64,000 nt of DNA from Lentimonas sp. CC4 (GTDB lineage: Bacteria > Verrucomicrobiota > Verrucomicrobiia > Opitutales > Coraliomargaritaceae). The stretch spans positions 620,001 through 684,000 of the forward strand of contig NZ_CACVBO010000001.1 of assembly GCF_902728235.1 (NCBI RefSeq). Direction: 5' to 3'. Below the pieces are notes generated by a model that was given only the letters and a program-made list of their open reading frames with translations, had not been told where the DNA came from and ran no database searches. Shown piece after piece: positions 46,291 through 55,486 of the stretch (position 1 is the stretch's first letter; each line of letters begins with the position of its first letter). Made by a program: the position numbers and the translations under genes.

Positions 46291-47174
46291 TTGATACAGC
46301 TCCTCAAACACGCTTCCAAATCTGGTTGCTCCCATTCGAACCCCAGCGCCTGTAGACGCGCAGGAACGACTCCCACATTCGCGAGCAAGGTCTCGCGCCC
46401 CATTTCACTGAACAATAGATTCACCACAGAGCACGGCACAGAACAAAAAGTTGGTCGTTTAAGCACTCTGCCCAAGGCCTTCGTAAACTCAGCATTCGTC
46501 ACGGCTTCAGGAGCCACCGCATTAACGGGTCCATTGATTGACGGATCCTCCACGCAGCGGCACAGCACCTGCACCAAATCCGGCAACGCAATCCAACTCA
46601 TCAACTGTGTGCCCAAGCCGAGTCGCCCACCGAGCCCCAACTTAAAAGCAGGCAGCATCTTTGCCAAGGCACCACCTTCCCCACTCAGCACTAGACCGAT
46701 ACGCGTAAAGACAGTGCGACCGCCAGCATCCACCAATCGTTGAGCGGCGCCTTCCCATTGCCGGCAAACCTCAGCCAAGAATCCTTCGCCGCTGGGGCTC
46801 GATTCGTCAACTGGCCCACCACACTTGTAGCCATAGTAGTTGATCCCAGAGGCACAGATAAAATCGGGCCGTTGCGGCTGCTGAAGTATCGCATTCACCA
46901 ACAATTGCGCACTCTCCACGCGACTCCTTAAAATACGATCGCGTCGATCCTTCGTCCAACGCTGTGCCACCGGCTCACCCGCCAGGTGCACCACGGCATC
47001 GACACCTTCAACCGCTCCTGCTTCGAGTTCCCCCGCAGCCACATCCCAATGAAAGTCACCGCGGCTCCGTGACAATGTCCTCACGCTATGACCGCGTCGC
47101 CGCAACTCGACACACAAGGCACCGCCCACCAATCCAGTCGCGCCAGTCACTAAAATTGTTTTTGATGTTTTCAT
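46287..47174 (-). CDS. TIGR01777-family NAD(P)-dependent epimerase
   Basis: 295 residues, extended SDR fold. Glycine motif VTGATGLVGGAL (about 9-20), VVHLAGEPVAQRW, and the active-site-like SGINYYG with Tyr. The C-terminal domain PTFCSVP...GFEWEQPDLEACL is the DUF1731 part typical of the family (E. coli YfcH). The substrate is unknown. It overlaps photolyase upstream by 4 bases (ATGA) and the oxidoreductase downstream (GTGA). Confidence 0.9.
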   Translation of the reverse strand: MKTSKTILVTGATGLVGGALCVELRRRGHSVRTLSRSRGDFHWDVAAGELEAGAVEGVDAVVHLAGEPVAQRWTKDRRDRILRSRVESAQLLVNAILQQPQRPDFICASGINYYGYKCGGPVDESSPSGEGFLAEVCRQWEGAAQRLVDAGGRTVFTRIGLVLSGEGGALAKMLPAFKLGLGGRLGLGTQLMSWIALPDLVQVLCRCVEDPSINGPVNAVAPEAVTNAEFTKALGRVLKRPTFCSVPCSVVNLLFSEMGRETLLANVGVVPARLQALGFEWEQPDLEACLRSCIK

Positions 47175-48601
47175 TTCTTAAACTGTGCAAGTGCGGCCAA
47201 AGCACGCTCACGCCCGGCCTTGTGATCAATAATTGGAGCCGGATAGGTATCACCTATTTGGATACCCGCACGCTCCAAAACATGCGATGGGGCCTCCCAT
47301 GGCTCATGTATATACTTTGCGCCGAGCTCACGCAGTTCGGGCACATATTTTTTTACGTAATCACCCTCAGGATCAAATTTCTTGCCCTGTATAATCGGAT
47401 TAAACACTCGAAAATAAGGAGCGGCATCTGCCCCGCACCCACCACTCCATTGCCAGCCCAAGGTATTACTCGCCAAATCTGCATCGACCAAGGTATCCCA
47501 AAACCAACGCGCCCCATCCTGCCAACTCTGCAATAAGTGCTTCACGAGCAGCGACGATACCACCATACGCACCCGATTGTGCATCCAGCCCGTCTGCCAG
47601 AGCTGCCGCATGCCCGCATCCACGATCGGGTAGCCGGTCTGCCCCGTTTGCCAGGCCTTGAGCGTCGCTGCATCCGTCTCCCACGGAAAATCCTCATACT
47701 CCAAGCGCAACGGTCGATCAGCAGTATAAGGAAAATGATACAAGACATTATAGGCAAACTCACGCCAATAGATCTCCTTCAAATACACCTGAGGCCCCTC
47801 GGCACTCAAGTCACAGCGATCCTTTAAAGTCTGCACGATCTGCCGTGGCCCAATCAGCCCCCACTGCAAATACGGCGCAAGCGATGACGTGCCCTCGAAG
47901 TCCGGCCGGTCGCGATCGACATGATAATTGTCAATCGGGCCCGCAACGAACGTGTTCAAGCGCTGCTGAGCGCCAGCCTCACTCACTTCCCAATGCGACT
48001 CTAGACCATCATACCACTGAATCTTCGGCAACAGTTCCAATTGATCCAAAGTCGACGAGCTCGGCCAAACAGTCGGCCACTGCGTCTGCTTCAGATCTGT
48101 CACCACTGCAGGCTCCACATCTCGCCCCTTCACCTTTTTCCAATACGGCGTATAGACCTTGTAAGCCTGCCCAGCACCGGCTGCCACAGTATGTGGCTCA
48201 TTGAGTAAACTGCTATTAAAACTCTGCACCTCGACACCGTCAGCACGAAGCGCTCGCTTCACCTCCACATCCACTGTTCGCAATTCACCCGCATAGCGTC
48301 GATTCCAGAAGACGCGTGCCGCGCCAGTCGCTTGAATTAACTCACGTAAGACTGAAAGCGACTCCCCCTGCCTTAAAATCAAAGCACCACCGACGATTTC
48401 TAAGTCTCGGTTCAGACTCTTCAGCGCATGATGCAGCCACCACTTTGACGCACCACCGGGAGCCCAGCCAGCACACTCCTCAGGTGACCAGATAAACACA
48501 GGAATAACAGGGGCGTCCGCGGCAATCGCTGCTGCCAACGCAGAATTATCCGCGAGGCGTAGATCATTTCGAAAACATAGAATGGTAGGTGCAGCTGGCA
48601 T
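47171..48601 (-). CDS. phrB: Deoxyribodipyrimidine photolyase
   Basis: 476 residues, class I CPD photolyase/cryptochrome family (E. coli 472). The N-terminal antenna domain opens LCFRNDLRLADNSAL and has FIWSPEE. The FAD domain contains YLQWGLIGPRQ, YWREFAYNVLYHFP, TGYPIVDAGMRQLWQTGWMH and GWQWSGGCGADAAPYFRVFN. It repairs UV-induced cyclobutane dimers using light. It is the first gene of a three-gene minus-strand operon with 4-base overlaps. It begins 490 bases from the divergent tRNA-Thr gene. Confidence 0.93.
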   Translation of the reverse strand: MPAAPTILCFRNDLRLADNSALAAAIAADAPVIPVFIWSPEECAGWAPGGASKWWLHHALKSLNRDLEIVGGALILRQGESLSVLRELIQATGAARVFWNRRYAGELRTVDVEVKRALRADGVEVQSFNSSLLNEPHTVAAGAGQAYKVYTPYWKKVKGRDVEPAVVTDLKQTQWPTVWPSSSTLDQLELLPKIQWYDGLESHWEVSEAGAQQRLNTFVAGPIDNYHVDRDRPDFEGTSSLAPYLQWGLIGPRQIVQTLKDRCDLSAEGPQVYLKEIYWREFAYNVLYHFPYTADRPLRLEYEDFPWETDAATLKAWQTGQTGYPIVDAGMRQLWQTGWMHNRVRMVVSSLLVKHLLQSWQDGARWFWDTLVDADLASNTLGWQWSGGCGADAAPYFRVFNPIIQGKKFDPEGDYVKKYVPELRELGAKYIHEPWEAPSHVLERAGIQIGDTYPAPIIDHKAGRERALAALAQFKK

Positions 48602-49091
48602 TAAAAGTAGAACGTGGGAAGATTCTACAGCTTACACAAATTCTCATTTTTTACAAAAATAGCCTACAGTCTGAAGACGTAAACCAGTATAGCGACTAGA
48701 ACAGGAGCCACTCCAAACCGTATGATTCTATGTAAATAAAACATTCAAGCTATTTGGGAGGGACGAGCTCCGCCTCGCCTTGCGGTGTGCTGGTGCTTTG
48801 GTTCTGTGCTGAGGCTCGGTGGACGGCAGCGTAGAACGCAGCAGGCGCAGAGGCCATCGCTCCCCAAGTCACCCAGATATTTAACAAATCCGCATGATCC
48901 GCACCACTTGTCACTAATCATAATGCGCGTAACTATAAACAGTCCAGTCGGCTCCTATCGATTCTGACATTGACTCACGACAATCCTCTTCGCATCGCTG
49001 GAATTATGTTTAAAAGCGCTGCAGCTGGCTAGAGGCGTAAAAATACACTTGCTAAACTACGTTCTTTTCCTAGCTAATAAGACTATGGAAC
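48602..49091. other. 490-base gene-free region before tRNA-Thr
   Basis: No gene is supported. The side next to photolyase is A+T-rich and should contain its promoter. From about 48750 to 48870 there is a G+C-rich stretch (GGGACGAGCTCCGCCTCG) that looks like dispersed filler. A weak promoter candidate for the tRNA is TTGCTA (49049), 18 bases, GCTAAT (49073). Confidence 0.5.
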
Positions 49092-49167
49092 GCCGAAATA
49101 GCTCAGTTGGTAGAGCAATTCATTCGTAATGAATAGGTCGACGGTTCGACTCCGTTTTTCGGCTCCA
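49092..49167 (+). tRNA. tRNA-Thr (CGU)
   Basis: 76 bases with encoded CCA. Acceptor GCCGAAA/TTTCGGC, D-arm GCTC/GAGC, anticodon stem ATTCA/TGAAT with loop TTCGTAA (CGU), T-loop TTCGACT. Reads ACG codons. It lies 164 bases before RNase R. Confidence 0.94.
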
Positions 49168-49331
49168 TTCTTCGCCCCCTTGGAAGGGGGTCACACTTGG
49201 CGACACACAAGCTCGCCTGTTACACATGGCACAATCGGCCATTTAACTGCGACATGCGCTCGCACGAACGCCAACCGGCAACAGATCGCGGCTCGCAAAT
49301 ACCCAAATACTCAATAGAGTCTTATTCCCAT

Positions 49332-51815
49332 ATGGAACTACGCCAAAAATTACTTAAACTATTCAAGACCAAAGACTATGTGCCCATGCGGCGCGAAGAG
49401 GTCATCGCCGTCCTCCGCCTCACCCCCAAAGAAGCCAACGACGCAAATTTCCTAATCGATCAGATGCTCGAACGCGGCCAGATCGCCCGTCTGAAGAAAG
49501 ACAAGCTCTGCATTCCAGACGACGCCGACCTCGTGAGCGGCCGTATCATGTTTCGCCAAAACGGCGCAGCCACCCTCGTCCCCGATGCGACGGAAGACAA
49601 ACCATCCGTGGCCATCAGCCAAGGTTACCCGGTCTCCGTGGAAGATACCGGCGTTGCCATGCACGCTGACCAAGTGCTTGCACGTATCATACGTCGTCAG
49701 CAACAACGCCCTTACCGGGGCGGCCGCGACAAGCGCCCAGCTTACGATCCAACTGAAAAGCCCAACGTCCGCGTCATCCGCATTCTCAAGCGCGCCCGCG
49801 AAGCCATTCCAGGCGCCCTTGAAAAAGGCCGTCACACCTATTACGTCATTCCCGATGATCCTCGCATCACCCAGGACATCCTCGTTCCAGAACCTTCGAA
49901 CTCTGGCATTAAGCCAATTCCAAAGGTCGGCGATAAAGTTGTCGTCAAACTCCTGGAGTGGACACAACGTCACCTCAACCCCGAGGGCGAGATCACCGAA
50001 GTGCTCGGCACCAATCACGAGCCCGACGCCGAGTTCAAATCCATCCTTTATAAATACAACCTCAACCCGCAATTCCCTGCCGCGGTTGAGAAGCAGACGA
50101 ATAGCATCCCCGACCACGTCCGCGAAGAAGATACCAAAGGCCGCATGGACTGCCGCGACATCTTCACCTTCACCATCGACCCCGACGATGCCAAGGACTT
50201 CGACGATGCGATCTCTCTAGAAGAACTCGACGGCGGTAAAATCCGCGTCGGTGTGCACATCGCCGACGTCAGCGCCTACGTCAAGCCAGGCACCCCGCTG
50301 GATGTTGAGGCTCAAGAGCGCGCCAACAGCACCTACCTCGTCGGCACCGTCATCCCAATGCTGCCACATGCGCTCTCCAACGGGCTCTGCAGTCTCGTGG
50401 AAGCACAAGATCGACTCACGAAGACCTGCTTCATCACATTTTCCCCGCAAGCCGAAGTTGTCGGTGTGGATTTTGCCAACACTGTCATCCGCAGTAACAA
50501 GCGCCTTACCTACAAACAGGCCTTCGCATTCATGCAGGAAGACGACCTCGAAGTCGTCCGCAAAACTCCGCTGCCACCGAAGCACCAGACAGGCTCGACT
50601 GGCCGCTCGCTCGACGAAGTCAGCGACGACGAGATGCAGCTCCTGCAAAAGTATATTCGTAAGAGCTGGGACATCGCCTCTCAACTACGTAAACGCCGCT
50701 TCACCAAGGGCTCGCTCGACCTCGACATGACGTCGGTCAAAATCTACGTCGACGAAGAGGGCTACGCCGATCGCCTCGAAAAAGAGGTCAACGACGAGAG
50801 TCACCAGTTGATCGAAGAGTTCATGCTCTCCGCCAACGAACAAGTCGCCAAGGCCACCAAGCGTGCGAACTTCCCTAGCATTTACCGCGTCCACGACGAA
50901 CCGGAAGACGAGAAGCTGCAAGAGCTCCGCGAAACGATGCTGACCTTCGGCGTGCAATGCGGCAACCTCGGCAAGCCTCGCGAGATGAGTATGCTACTCA
51001 AAAAGCTCAAAGAGCACCCGCAGGGCTACACCCTCAAAGTGCAAGTGTTGCGCAGCCTCAAACAAGCGCAATACCGCGCCAGCGCAGACGGCCACTACGG
51101 CCTAGCCAAGCCCGACTACACACACTTCACATCACCAATCCGGCGCTACTCTGACCTGATCGTGCACCGTGTGCTCGACGGCTACATGCACAAAATGGGC
51201 GTGGACTCTGCACCCGACGAACCCGACATTCGCTACACGCAGGGCAAGCTCCTATCACTGGGCGACCACCTCAGCGTGAGTGAGCGCAACAGCGTCGATG
51301 CCGAACGCGACTCGACCAAGACCAAGCTGCTTGAATTTTACGAGCGTGAGCTTGAGAAGCCCGAGAAGCAGTCGTTCAAGGCGATCATTACCGACGTCAA
51401 GAACCACGGCCTATTCATCGAGCTCACAGACTCCCTCGCCTTCGGCATGGTGCACATCTCGACACTCGAGGACGACTTCTACAATCCGAGCCATGACGGC
51501 ACTGCGCTCGTTGGACGCCGCTCGAAAAAGTCGTATTCACTGGGGCAATACATCATGGTGCAGGTCGAGCGTGTCGACCGGTTCAAGCGCCAGATCGACT
51601 TCCGAGTCACGGCAACGACCGACAAGATCGATCGCCGCATGGACCCAAAGAAGCAACGCCGCAGCAAAGGCCGCCAAGCCTCCGCGGATCGCATCAACAA
51701 AGGTAAAAGCAAAGGTGGCTTCAAGAAAACGAGCGTCGCACCGCTGACCAAGCGCGGCGGAGCGAGTGGAGGCGGAGCCAAGAAACGCGCCCGTCCTTTT
51801 AAGAAGCGTAAATAG
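49332..51815 (+). CDS. rnr: Ribonuclease R
   Basis: Start set at ATG 49332 ([11 protein letters not shown]); the open frame reaches 49197 but that part is unlike the family. 827 residues (E. coli 813). A winged-helix-like start and cold-shock/OB domains lead to the RNB catalytic domain with [12 protein letters not shown] (about 280-291), whose aspartates bind two metal ions, and [16 protein letters not shown]. An S1 domain (about 680-760) and a Lys/Arg/Gly-rich tail ([10 protein letters not shown]...RGGASGGG) follow. It degrades structured RNA 3' to 5'. It stands alone, 516 bases from the next, convergent gene's start. Confidence 0.93.
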   Translation: MELRQKLLKLFKTKDYVPMRREEVIAVLRLTPKEANDANFLIDQMLERGQIARLKKDKLCIPDDADLVSGRIMFRQNGAATLVPDATEDKPSVAISQGYPVSVEDTGVAMHADQVLARIIRRQQQRPYRGGRDKRPAYDPTEKPNVRVIRILKRAREAIPGALEKGRHTYYVIPDDPRITQDILVPEPSNSGIKPIPKVGDKVVVKLLEWTQRHLNPEGEITEVLGTNHEPDAEFKSILYKYNLNPQFPAAVEKQTNSIPDHVREEDTKGRMDCRDIFTFTIDPDDAKDFDDAISLEELDGGKIRVGVHIADVSAYVKPGTPLDVEAQERANSTYLVGTVIPMLPHALSNGLCSLVEAQDRLTKTCFITFSPQAEVVGVDFANTVIRSNKRLTYKQAFAFMQEDDLEVVRKTPLPPKHQTGSTGRSLDEVSDDEMQLLQKYIRKSWDIASQLRKRRFTKGSLDLDMTSVKIYVDEEGYADRLEKEVNDESHQLIEEFMLSANEQVAKATKRANFPSIYRVHDEPEDEKLQELRETMLTFGVQCGNLGKPREMSMLLKKLKEHPQGYTLKVQVLRSLKQAQYRASADGHYGLAKPDYTHFTSPIRRYSDLIVHRVLDGYMHKMGVDSAPDEPDIRYTQGKLLSLGDHLSVSERNSVDAERDSTKTKLLEFYERELEKPEKQSFKAIITDVKNHGLFIELTDSLAFGMVHISTLEDDFYNPSHDGTALVGRRSKKSYSLGQYIMVQVERVDRFKRQIDFRVTATTDKIDRRMDPKKQRRSKGRQASADRINKGKSKGGFKKTSVAPLTKRGGASGGGAKKRARPFKKRK

Positions 51816-51831
51816 CGATTTCCCAAGTCAT

Positions 51832-51922
51832 AATCCTACTCTTAATCTGAATCCTTTAAGCGGAGTTGAAAGGTATTCCCGTCCAACGCTTTGATTACGA
51901 TGACGATTAGGAGTAGGATTAA
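51832..51922. repeat. 17-bp inverted repeat downstream of rnr
   Basis: TAATCCTACTCTTAATC (51832-51848) and GATTAGGAGTAGGATTA (51906-51922) are inverted copies with 16 of 17 bases matching and 57 bases between. No T-run follows, so it is not a standard terminator. The remaining bases up to the convergent VWA gene show nothing else. Confidence 0.7.
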
Positions 51923-52103
51923 GAAGGCAGCATACGCTGTATACTCACGCGCATCGTGATTTGTGAAAAGTGCATTCAAGCCATTTCTCTGCCTCAGGTA
52001 GGGGCTTTGCTTTGCGAAGACCGCGCAAGAGCCTTAAGATCATGGAGCTTCGCAACGTTTCCTGCCTTCGCGGTTCGCGCAAGGACGACCCCTACGATGA
52101 GCA

Positions 52104-53117
52104 TCACCGCTGCGTAAAATCAGAAAACTCCCCGCCATAGCGGCGGGTAATTTTCTGTATCGCATCTGCGGCTTCTGGCTCAACCTTAAATCCAATAAAG
52201 TGAATGCGCGGCTCGATGCCATACTCACGCGTCAGCGCTCGTAAGGTCTTCTCAACATCCTTCCACGGCACATCGCCTGCGCTTGTCTTCTCAGTCTTAC
52301 TGCGCTGAAAATCACCATCGGACACGATGAAAATCACCTCTGGCTCCATTTGAAAGGCCACCGTCAGCGCACCTTGAATGCCGTCTTCTTCAAAAAGCAA
52401 CTGCGTCGTCTTACGACTTGAGCGCACATTTTCGATGATCCAGCGTTTGGCCTCCTGTTTATTACGCGAACCAGCTGCGATCATATAGTCGCGAAACGTG
52501 CCCACCTGCCGCGCAAATGGCACCAGACCAAACAACGTGTTCGCATTCAGCCCATCCACCAACATCGAGAGCTCGCGCACAAAGGCATCCGTGCTCACCC
52601 CCGCCGCGCTGGCCTTATTCCAGACCGTCGAACTATTATCAAACAAGATCAAGATACGCTGCCCACTGTCTTCGATACCAAACAGCGAGGCCGAGGACGA
52701 CTCGGTCTTTAAGCCCTGCAGGGCGCCCAACACCCCAGATTGCCCAAGTAAGGCATCCGATTGCAAGGCTGCCGGATTACGCTCGATCGGATTAAATTCA
52801 CTCTGCGGCAGCGCCGGCAACGAAGGCATCGCATCTGGCAACAAGGCAGCCGTGCTGATCCGCTCCAACTGCATGGGCGAGCTTGCCGCATTCTGAAACT
52901 CCGCCAGTGCCACCTTATGCTCCAACTCTTTTTGCGGCAGATAAATCTTCTTTTTCGCCACAAATTCGGGGTCATCCCGGAATTCAGGCACCAGCACCAC
53001 CACGAAGACTGCGACCAACAAAAGTCCCCCCTGAATCAACAACGCCAACACCAGCGGCCCGAATTTTGAGCGGCGCGGCTTGGACTCATTTGTAGATTCC
53101 TTTGATGGTAAACGCAT
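52104..53117 (-). CDS. Membrane-anchored VWA-like protein
   Basis: Start placed at ATG 53117 (MRLPSKESTNES); an upstream in-frame ATG at 53168 is possible. 337 residues. A basic segment is followed by one membrane helix (FGPLVLALLIQGGLLLVAVF, about 20-43), then a low-complexity linker and a von Willebrand A domain from about residue 150. Its opening ILILFDNSSTVW holds a partial metal-ion site (D-x-S-x-T instead of D-x-S-x-S), and IFIVSDGDF is the later strand. Such proteins usually bind partners at the envelope. It is flanked by tRNA-Asp and RNase R and belongs to no obvious operon. Confidence 0.8.
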   Translation of the reverse strand: MRLPSKESTNESKPRRSKFGPLVLALLIQGGLLLVAVFVVVLVPEFRDDPEFVAKKKIYLPQKELEHKVALAEFQNAASSPMQLERISTAALLPDAMPSLPALPQSEFNPIERNPAALQSDALLGQSGVLGALQGLKTESSSASLFGIEDSGQRILILFDNSSTVWNKASAAGVSTDAFVRELSMLVDGLNANTLFGLVPFARQVGTFRDYMIAAGSRNKQEAKRWIIENVRSSRKTTQLLFEEDGIQGALTVAFQMEPEVIFIVSDGDFQRSKTEKTSAGDVPWKDVEKTLRALTREYGIEPRIHFIGFKVEPEAADAIQKITRRYGGEFSDFTQR

Positions 53118-53238
53118 ACGGAAACTCAAACTGTGCAGCAAATAGGCGTATGGCAAAACCAGAGTCACAAAAAAAATGCTGCAAACTCACCTCAAAATGA
53201 GCACCCAATAAAAATCTCAAAAAACGCGAAAACACCGC

Positions 53239-53266
53239 TTGACTTCGGAACTCCGATTTCTACTGT
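53239..53266 (+). promoter_or_regulatory. tRNA-Asp promoter (copy 1)
   Basis: TTGACT (53239-53244), 16 bases, TACTGT (53261-53266), then a GC-rich discriminator (CTGCGC). The same boxes precede the second tRNA-Asp at the same distance although the spacer differs, which supports the call. Confidence 0.65.
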
Positions 53267-53289
53267 CTGCGCTTCTTTAACAACTTTTT

Positions 53290-53366
53290 GGGGTAGTAGC
53301 TCAGTTGGTTAGAGCGCCTGCCTGTCACGCAGGAGGCCGCGGGTTCAAATCCCGTCTATCCCGCCA
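53290..53366 (+). tRNA. tRNA-Asp (GUC), copy 1
   Basis: 77 bases with encoded CCA; acceptor GGGGTAG/CTATCCC, anticodon loop CTGTCAC (GUC), T-arm GCGGG-TTCAAAT-CCCGT. Identical to the copy at 61652. Confidence 0.95.
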
Positions 53367-53369
53367 TTT

Positions 53370-53404
53370 AAGCCCGTTGATTTTCAAAATCAGCGGGCTT
53401 TTTT
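53370..53404 (+). terminator. Terminator of tRNA-Asp copy 1
   Basis: AAGCCCGTTGATTTT pairs with AAAATCAGCGGGCTT (one G-U), followed by T residues. Confidence 0.88.
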
Positions 53405-53417
53405 GTGCCTAAGTGAA

Positions 53418-53441
53418 GTGACACAGGCATTCTTGCCTGTC
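53418..53441 (+). repeat. REP-like hairpin, copy 2
   Basis: GTGAC, stem ACAGGCA, loop TTCT, stem TGCCTGT, C. Lies just after the tRNA-Asp terminator. Confidence 0.7.
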
Positions 53442-53563
53442 CCATCAGAGTCAGCCACTCAAAAAAACACTCCAGCAAACGCATCTGCCGTTTGACAGCG
53501 CAACGCGATGCCACTAAATCCCAGCTCTCTCAATTAACCAAAAAATAGAAAACTACACATATC

Positions 53564-54190
53564 ATGGCTTACGAACTACCTGAACTCGGCTACGCATACG
53601 ACGCGCTTGAACCACACATCGACGCGCGCACAATGGAAATCCACCACAGCAAGCACCACAATGCATACATCACAAATGTGAATGCAGCGCTCGCTGGCAC
53701 TGAATTTGAAGGCAAATGCGTTTGCGACCTAGTATCCGATCTCTCTGCACTCCCAGAAGGCATCCGCGGCGCAGTCCGCAACAACGGTGGTGGCCACGCC
53801 AACCACAGCTTCTTCTGGAAGATCCTTAGCCCCAATGGTGGCGGCGCTCCTAAGGGTGACCTTGCAGCAGCCATCGACGCTGAGCTCGGCGGATTGGACG
53901 CATTCAAGGAAGCATTTGCTAAAGCAGGCGCTACACGTTTCGGCAGCGGCTGGGCATGGCTCGTCGTTAAAGCAGACGGTAGCCTCGCAGTGACTTCCAC
54001 TCCAAACCAAGACAACCCTTGCATGACGGGTGTTGCCGATGTTGAAGGTAAGCCAGTGATCGCCCTCGACGTATGGGAGCACGCTTACTACCTGAAGTAT
54101 CAGAACATGCGCCCAAGCTACATCGCTGCATTCTGGGATGTTGTCGATTGGGACGCTGCTGAAGCGAACTACCAAAAAGCAAAGGCGTAA
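53564..54190 (+). CDS. sodA: Superoxide dismutase (Mn/Fe)
   Basis: 208 residues, complete Fe/Mn superoxide dismutase, converting superoxide to oxygen and hydrogen peroxide in the cytoplasm. Metal ligands are visible: His in [13 protein letters not shown], His in [12 protein letters not shown], and Asp and His in LDVWEHAYY. The GGGHANH and NQDNP motifs favour manganese, but metal use cannot be settled from sequence. No signal peptide. It is a single gene with its own terminator. Confidence 0.95.
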   Translation: MAYELPELGYAYDALEPHIDARTMEIHHSKHHNAYITNVNAALAGTEFEGKCVCDLVSDLSALPEGIRGAVRNNGGGHANHSFFWKILSPNGGGAPKGDLAAAIDAELGGLDAFKEAFAKAGATRFGSGWAWLVVKADGSLAVTSTPNQDNPCMTGVADVEGKPVIALDVWEHAYYLKYQNMRPSYIAAFWDVVDWDAAEANYQKAKA

Positions 54191-54241
54191 GGCGTCGCTT
54201 AGGCTCGGCTTCAAAGCCGAAAGCACTACAGTTTAAAAAAC

Positions 54242-54277
54242 AAAAGCCGCTGGATTAGATCCAGCGGCTTTTTTTAT
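54242..54277 (+). terminator. Terminator of sodA
   Basis: AAAAGCCGCTGGAT pairs with ATCCAGCGGCTTTT, followed by T. A smaller hairpin (TCGGCT/AGCCGA, about 54206-54221) precedes it. Confidence 0.88.
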
Positions 54278-54281
54278 CGAA

Positions 54282-54305
54282 GTGAAACAGACATTCCTGT
54301 CTGTC
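54282..54305 (+). repeat. REP-like hairpin, copy 3
   Basis: GTGAA, stem ACAGACA, loop TTCC, stem TGTCTGT, C. Compared with copies 1 and 2 one G-C stem pair is replaced by A-T. Confidence 0.7.
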
Positions 54306-54327
54306 CACTCCGCACAGTCAATCCTCA

Positions 54328-54351
54328 GACAGACAGCAATGTCTGTATCAC
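54328..54351 (-). repeat. REP-like hairpin, copy 4
   Basis: Minus-strand GTGAT, stem ACAGACA, loop TTGC, stem TGTCTGT, C. Inverted relative to copy 3, so that the two could also pair with each other. Confidence 0.7.
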
Positions 54352-54375
54352 TTACTCATACACCGCTCCGACTTC

Positions 54376-55299
54376 CTAAAACCGCCACGCGAGCAGTCGA
54401 CTAATTTTTTGCCCTTGGCTCATGGGAATCACCTCCACTTGCTGCGCACCAGACTGAGCGAGCACTTTCTTCAAGAGCCGGACGTGCTCCCCCTTCGAAA
54501 CCAAACTGGAGAACCAACCAACTTGTGCTGCAAACTCAGCACTTTCGCGTATCATCTGCGTGATAAAAGCGACCTCTCCCCCCTGGCACCAGAGCTCTGC
54601 CTGCTGCCCGCCGAAGTTTAGCTTCGCCGCGCCCTTACCAGCTTGTCCCTTACTCAAGTTGTTCACTTTACGCTGACTGCCCGCTTGCGCGGCTGCCAGC
54701 GACGCATGAAACGGCGGATTACACAGCGTCAGCTCATACTGATCCCCCTGACGGATGATGCCTTTAAAAATCGAGCCGCGCTCCTTTTGTTGCACGACCT
54801 TTACCAACTTACTCAAGCACGGATTGGACTCGACGATCAGACGAGCGGTCTTCACCGAGACAGGATCAATATCCGTCGCCACAAATTTCCAACCATAACT
54901 CTGACTACCGATGATCGGATAAATGCAATTTGCACCTGTGCCAATATCAAGCACCCGCACCTGCTTGCCCGTTGGCACCTGCCCATCTCCCGCAAGTAGA
55001 TCGGCCAAATAATGAATCATGTCTGCCCGCCCCGGAATCGGCGGACACAAGTAGCCTGCAGGAATCATCCAATGCCGAACTTGATATACGTGAGCCAGTA
55101 ATGCTTGATTCAAGCACAGCACTGCTGCCGAATCGCTAAAGTCAATGGTTGGCTCGCCCAATGGATTCTGCCTCACATACTGCTTCAACTCTGGCACAGC
55201 CTCGCACAGCACAGAAAAGTTATAACGCCCCTGATGTGGATTACGCGGATGCAGTGTGCCCGACGGCTGGGAGTTCTTCTTCGGGCTAGGCATGGTCAT
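54376..55299 (-). CDS. rlmF: 23S rRNA (adenine1618-N6)-methyltransferase RlmF
   Basis: 307 residues (E. coli RlmF 308). The family opening [13 protein letters not shown] is clear; [13 protein letters not shown] is the SAM-binding motif and CNPPFHAS the N6-adenine catalytic motif NPPF. It methylates A1618 of 23S rRNA in E. coli. The gene is convergent with sodA and divergent from the pilT-like genes (187-base gap). Confidence 0.92.
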   Translation of the reverse strand: MTMPSPKKNSQPSGTLHPRNPHQGRYNFSVLCEAVPELKQYVRQNPLGEPTIDFSDSAAVLCLNQALLAHVYQVRHWMIPAGYLCPPIPGRADMIHYLADLLAGDGQVPTGKQVRVLDIGTGANCIYPIIGSQSYGWKFVATDIDPVSVKTARLIVESNPCLSKLVKVVQQKERGSIFKGIIRQGDQYELTLCNPPFHASLAAAQAGSQRKVNNLSKGQAGKGAAKLNFGGQQAELWCQGGEVAFITQMIRESAEFAAQVGWFSSLVSKGEHVRLLKKVLAQSGAQQVEVIPMSQGQKISRLLAWRF

Positions 55300-55486
55300 T
55301 CATCTTTGAGTCAAAAAGGCAGCACATCGATCATCATTCGCCAGTGCCATGCTAAAGTGACGCCTCTCAGCCTCCTCTTAACGACCACTTCTGCCTTTAT
55401 TCACAAGTAGGGATTGATTCACCCTGCATTCTCTATCAATAAACAAGGCTTCCACTCCCCCCCCAACTTCAACACCCCGATATTTT

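Noticed and set aside
46264-46743. Long plus-strand frame opposite the epimerase gene
   Set aside because: It is a shadow of the epimerase reading frame, which has clear NAD-binding motifs and operon overlaps.
51832-51922. Terminator of rnr
   Set aside because: The inverted repeat arms are 57 bases apart and no T-run follows, so it is listed only as an inverted repeat.
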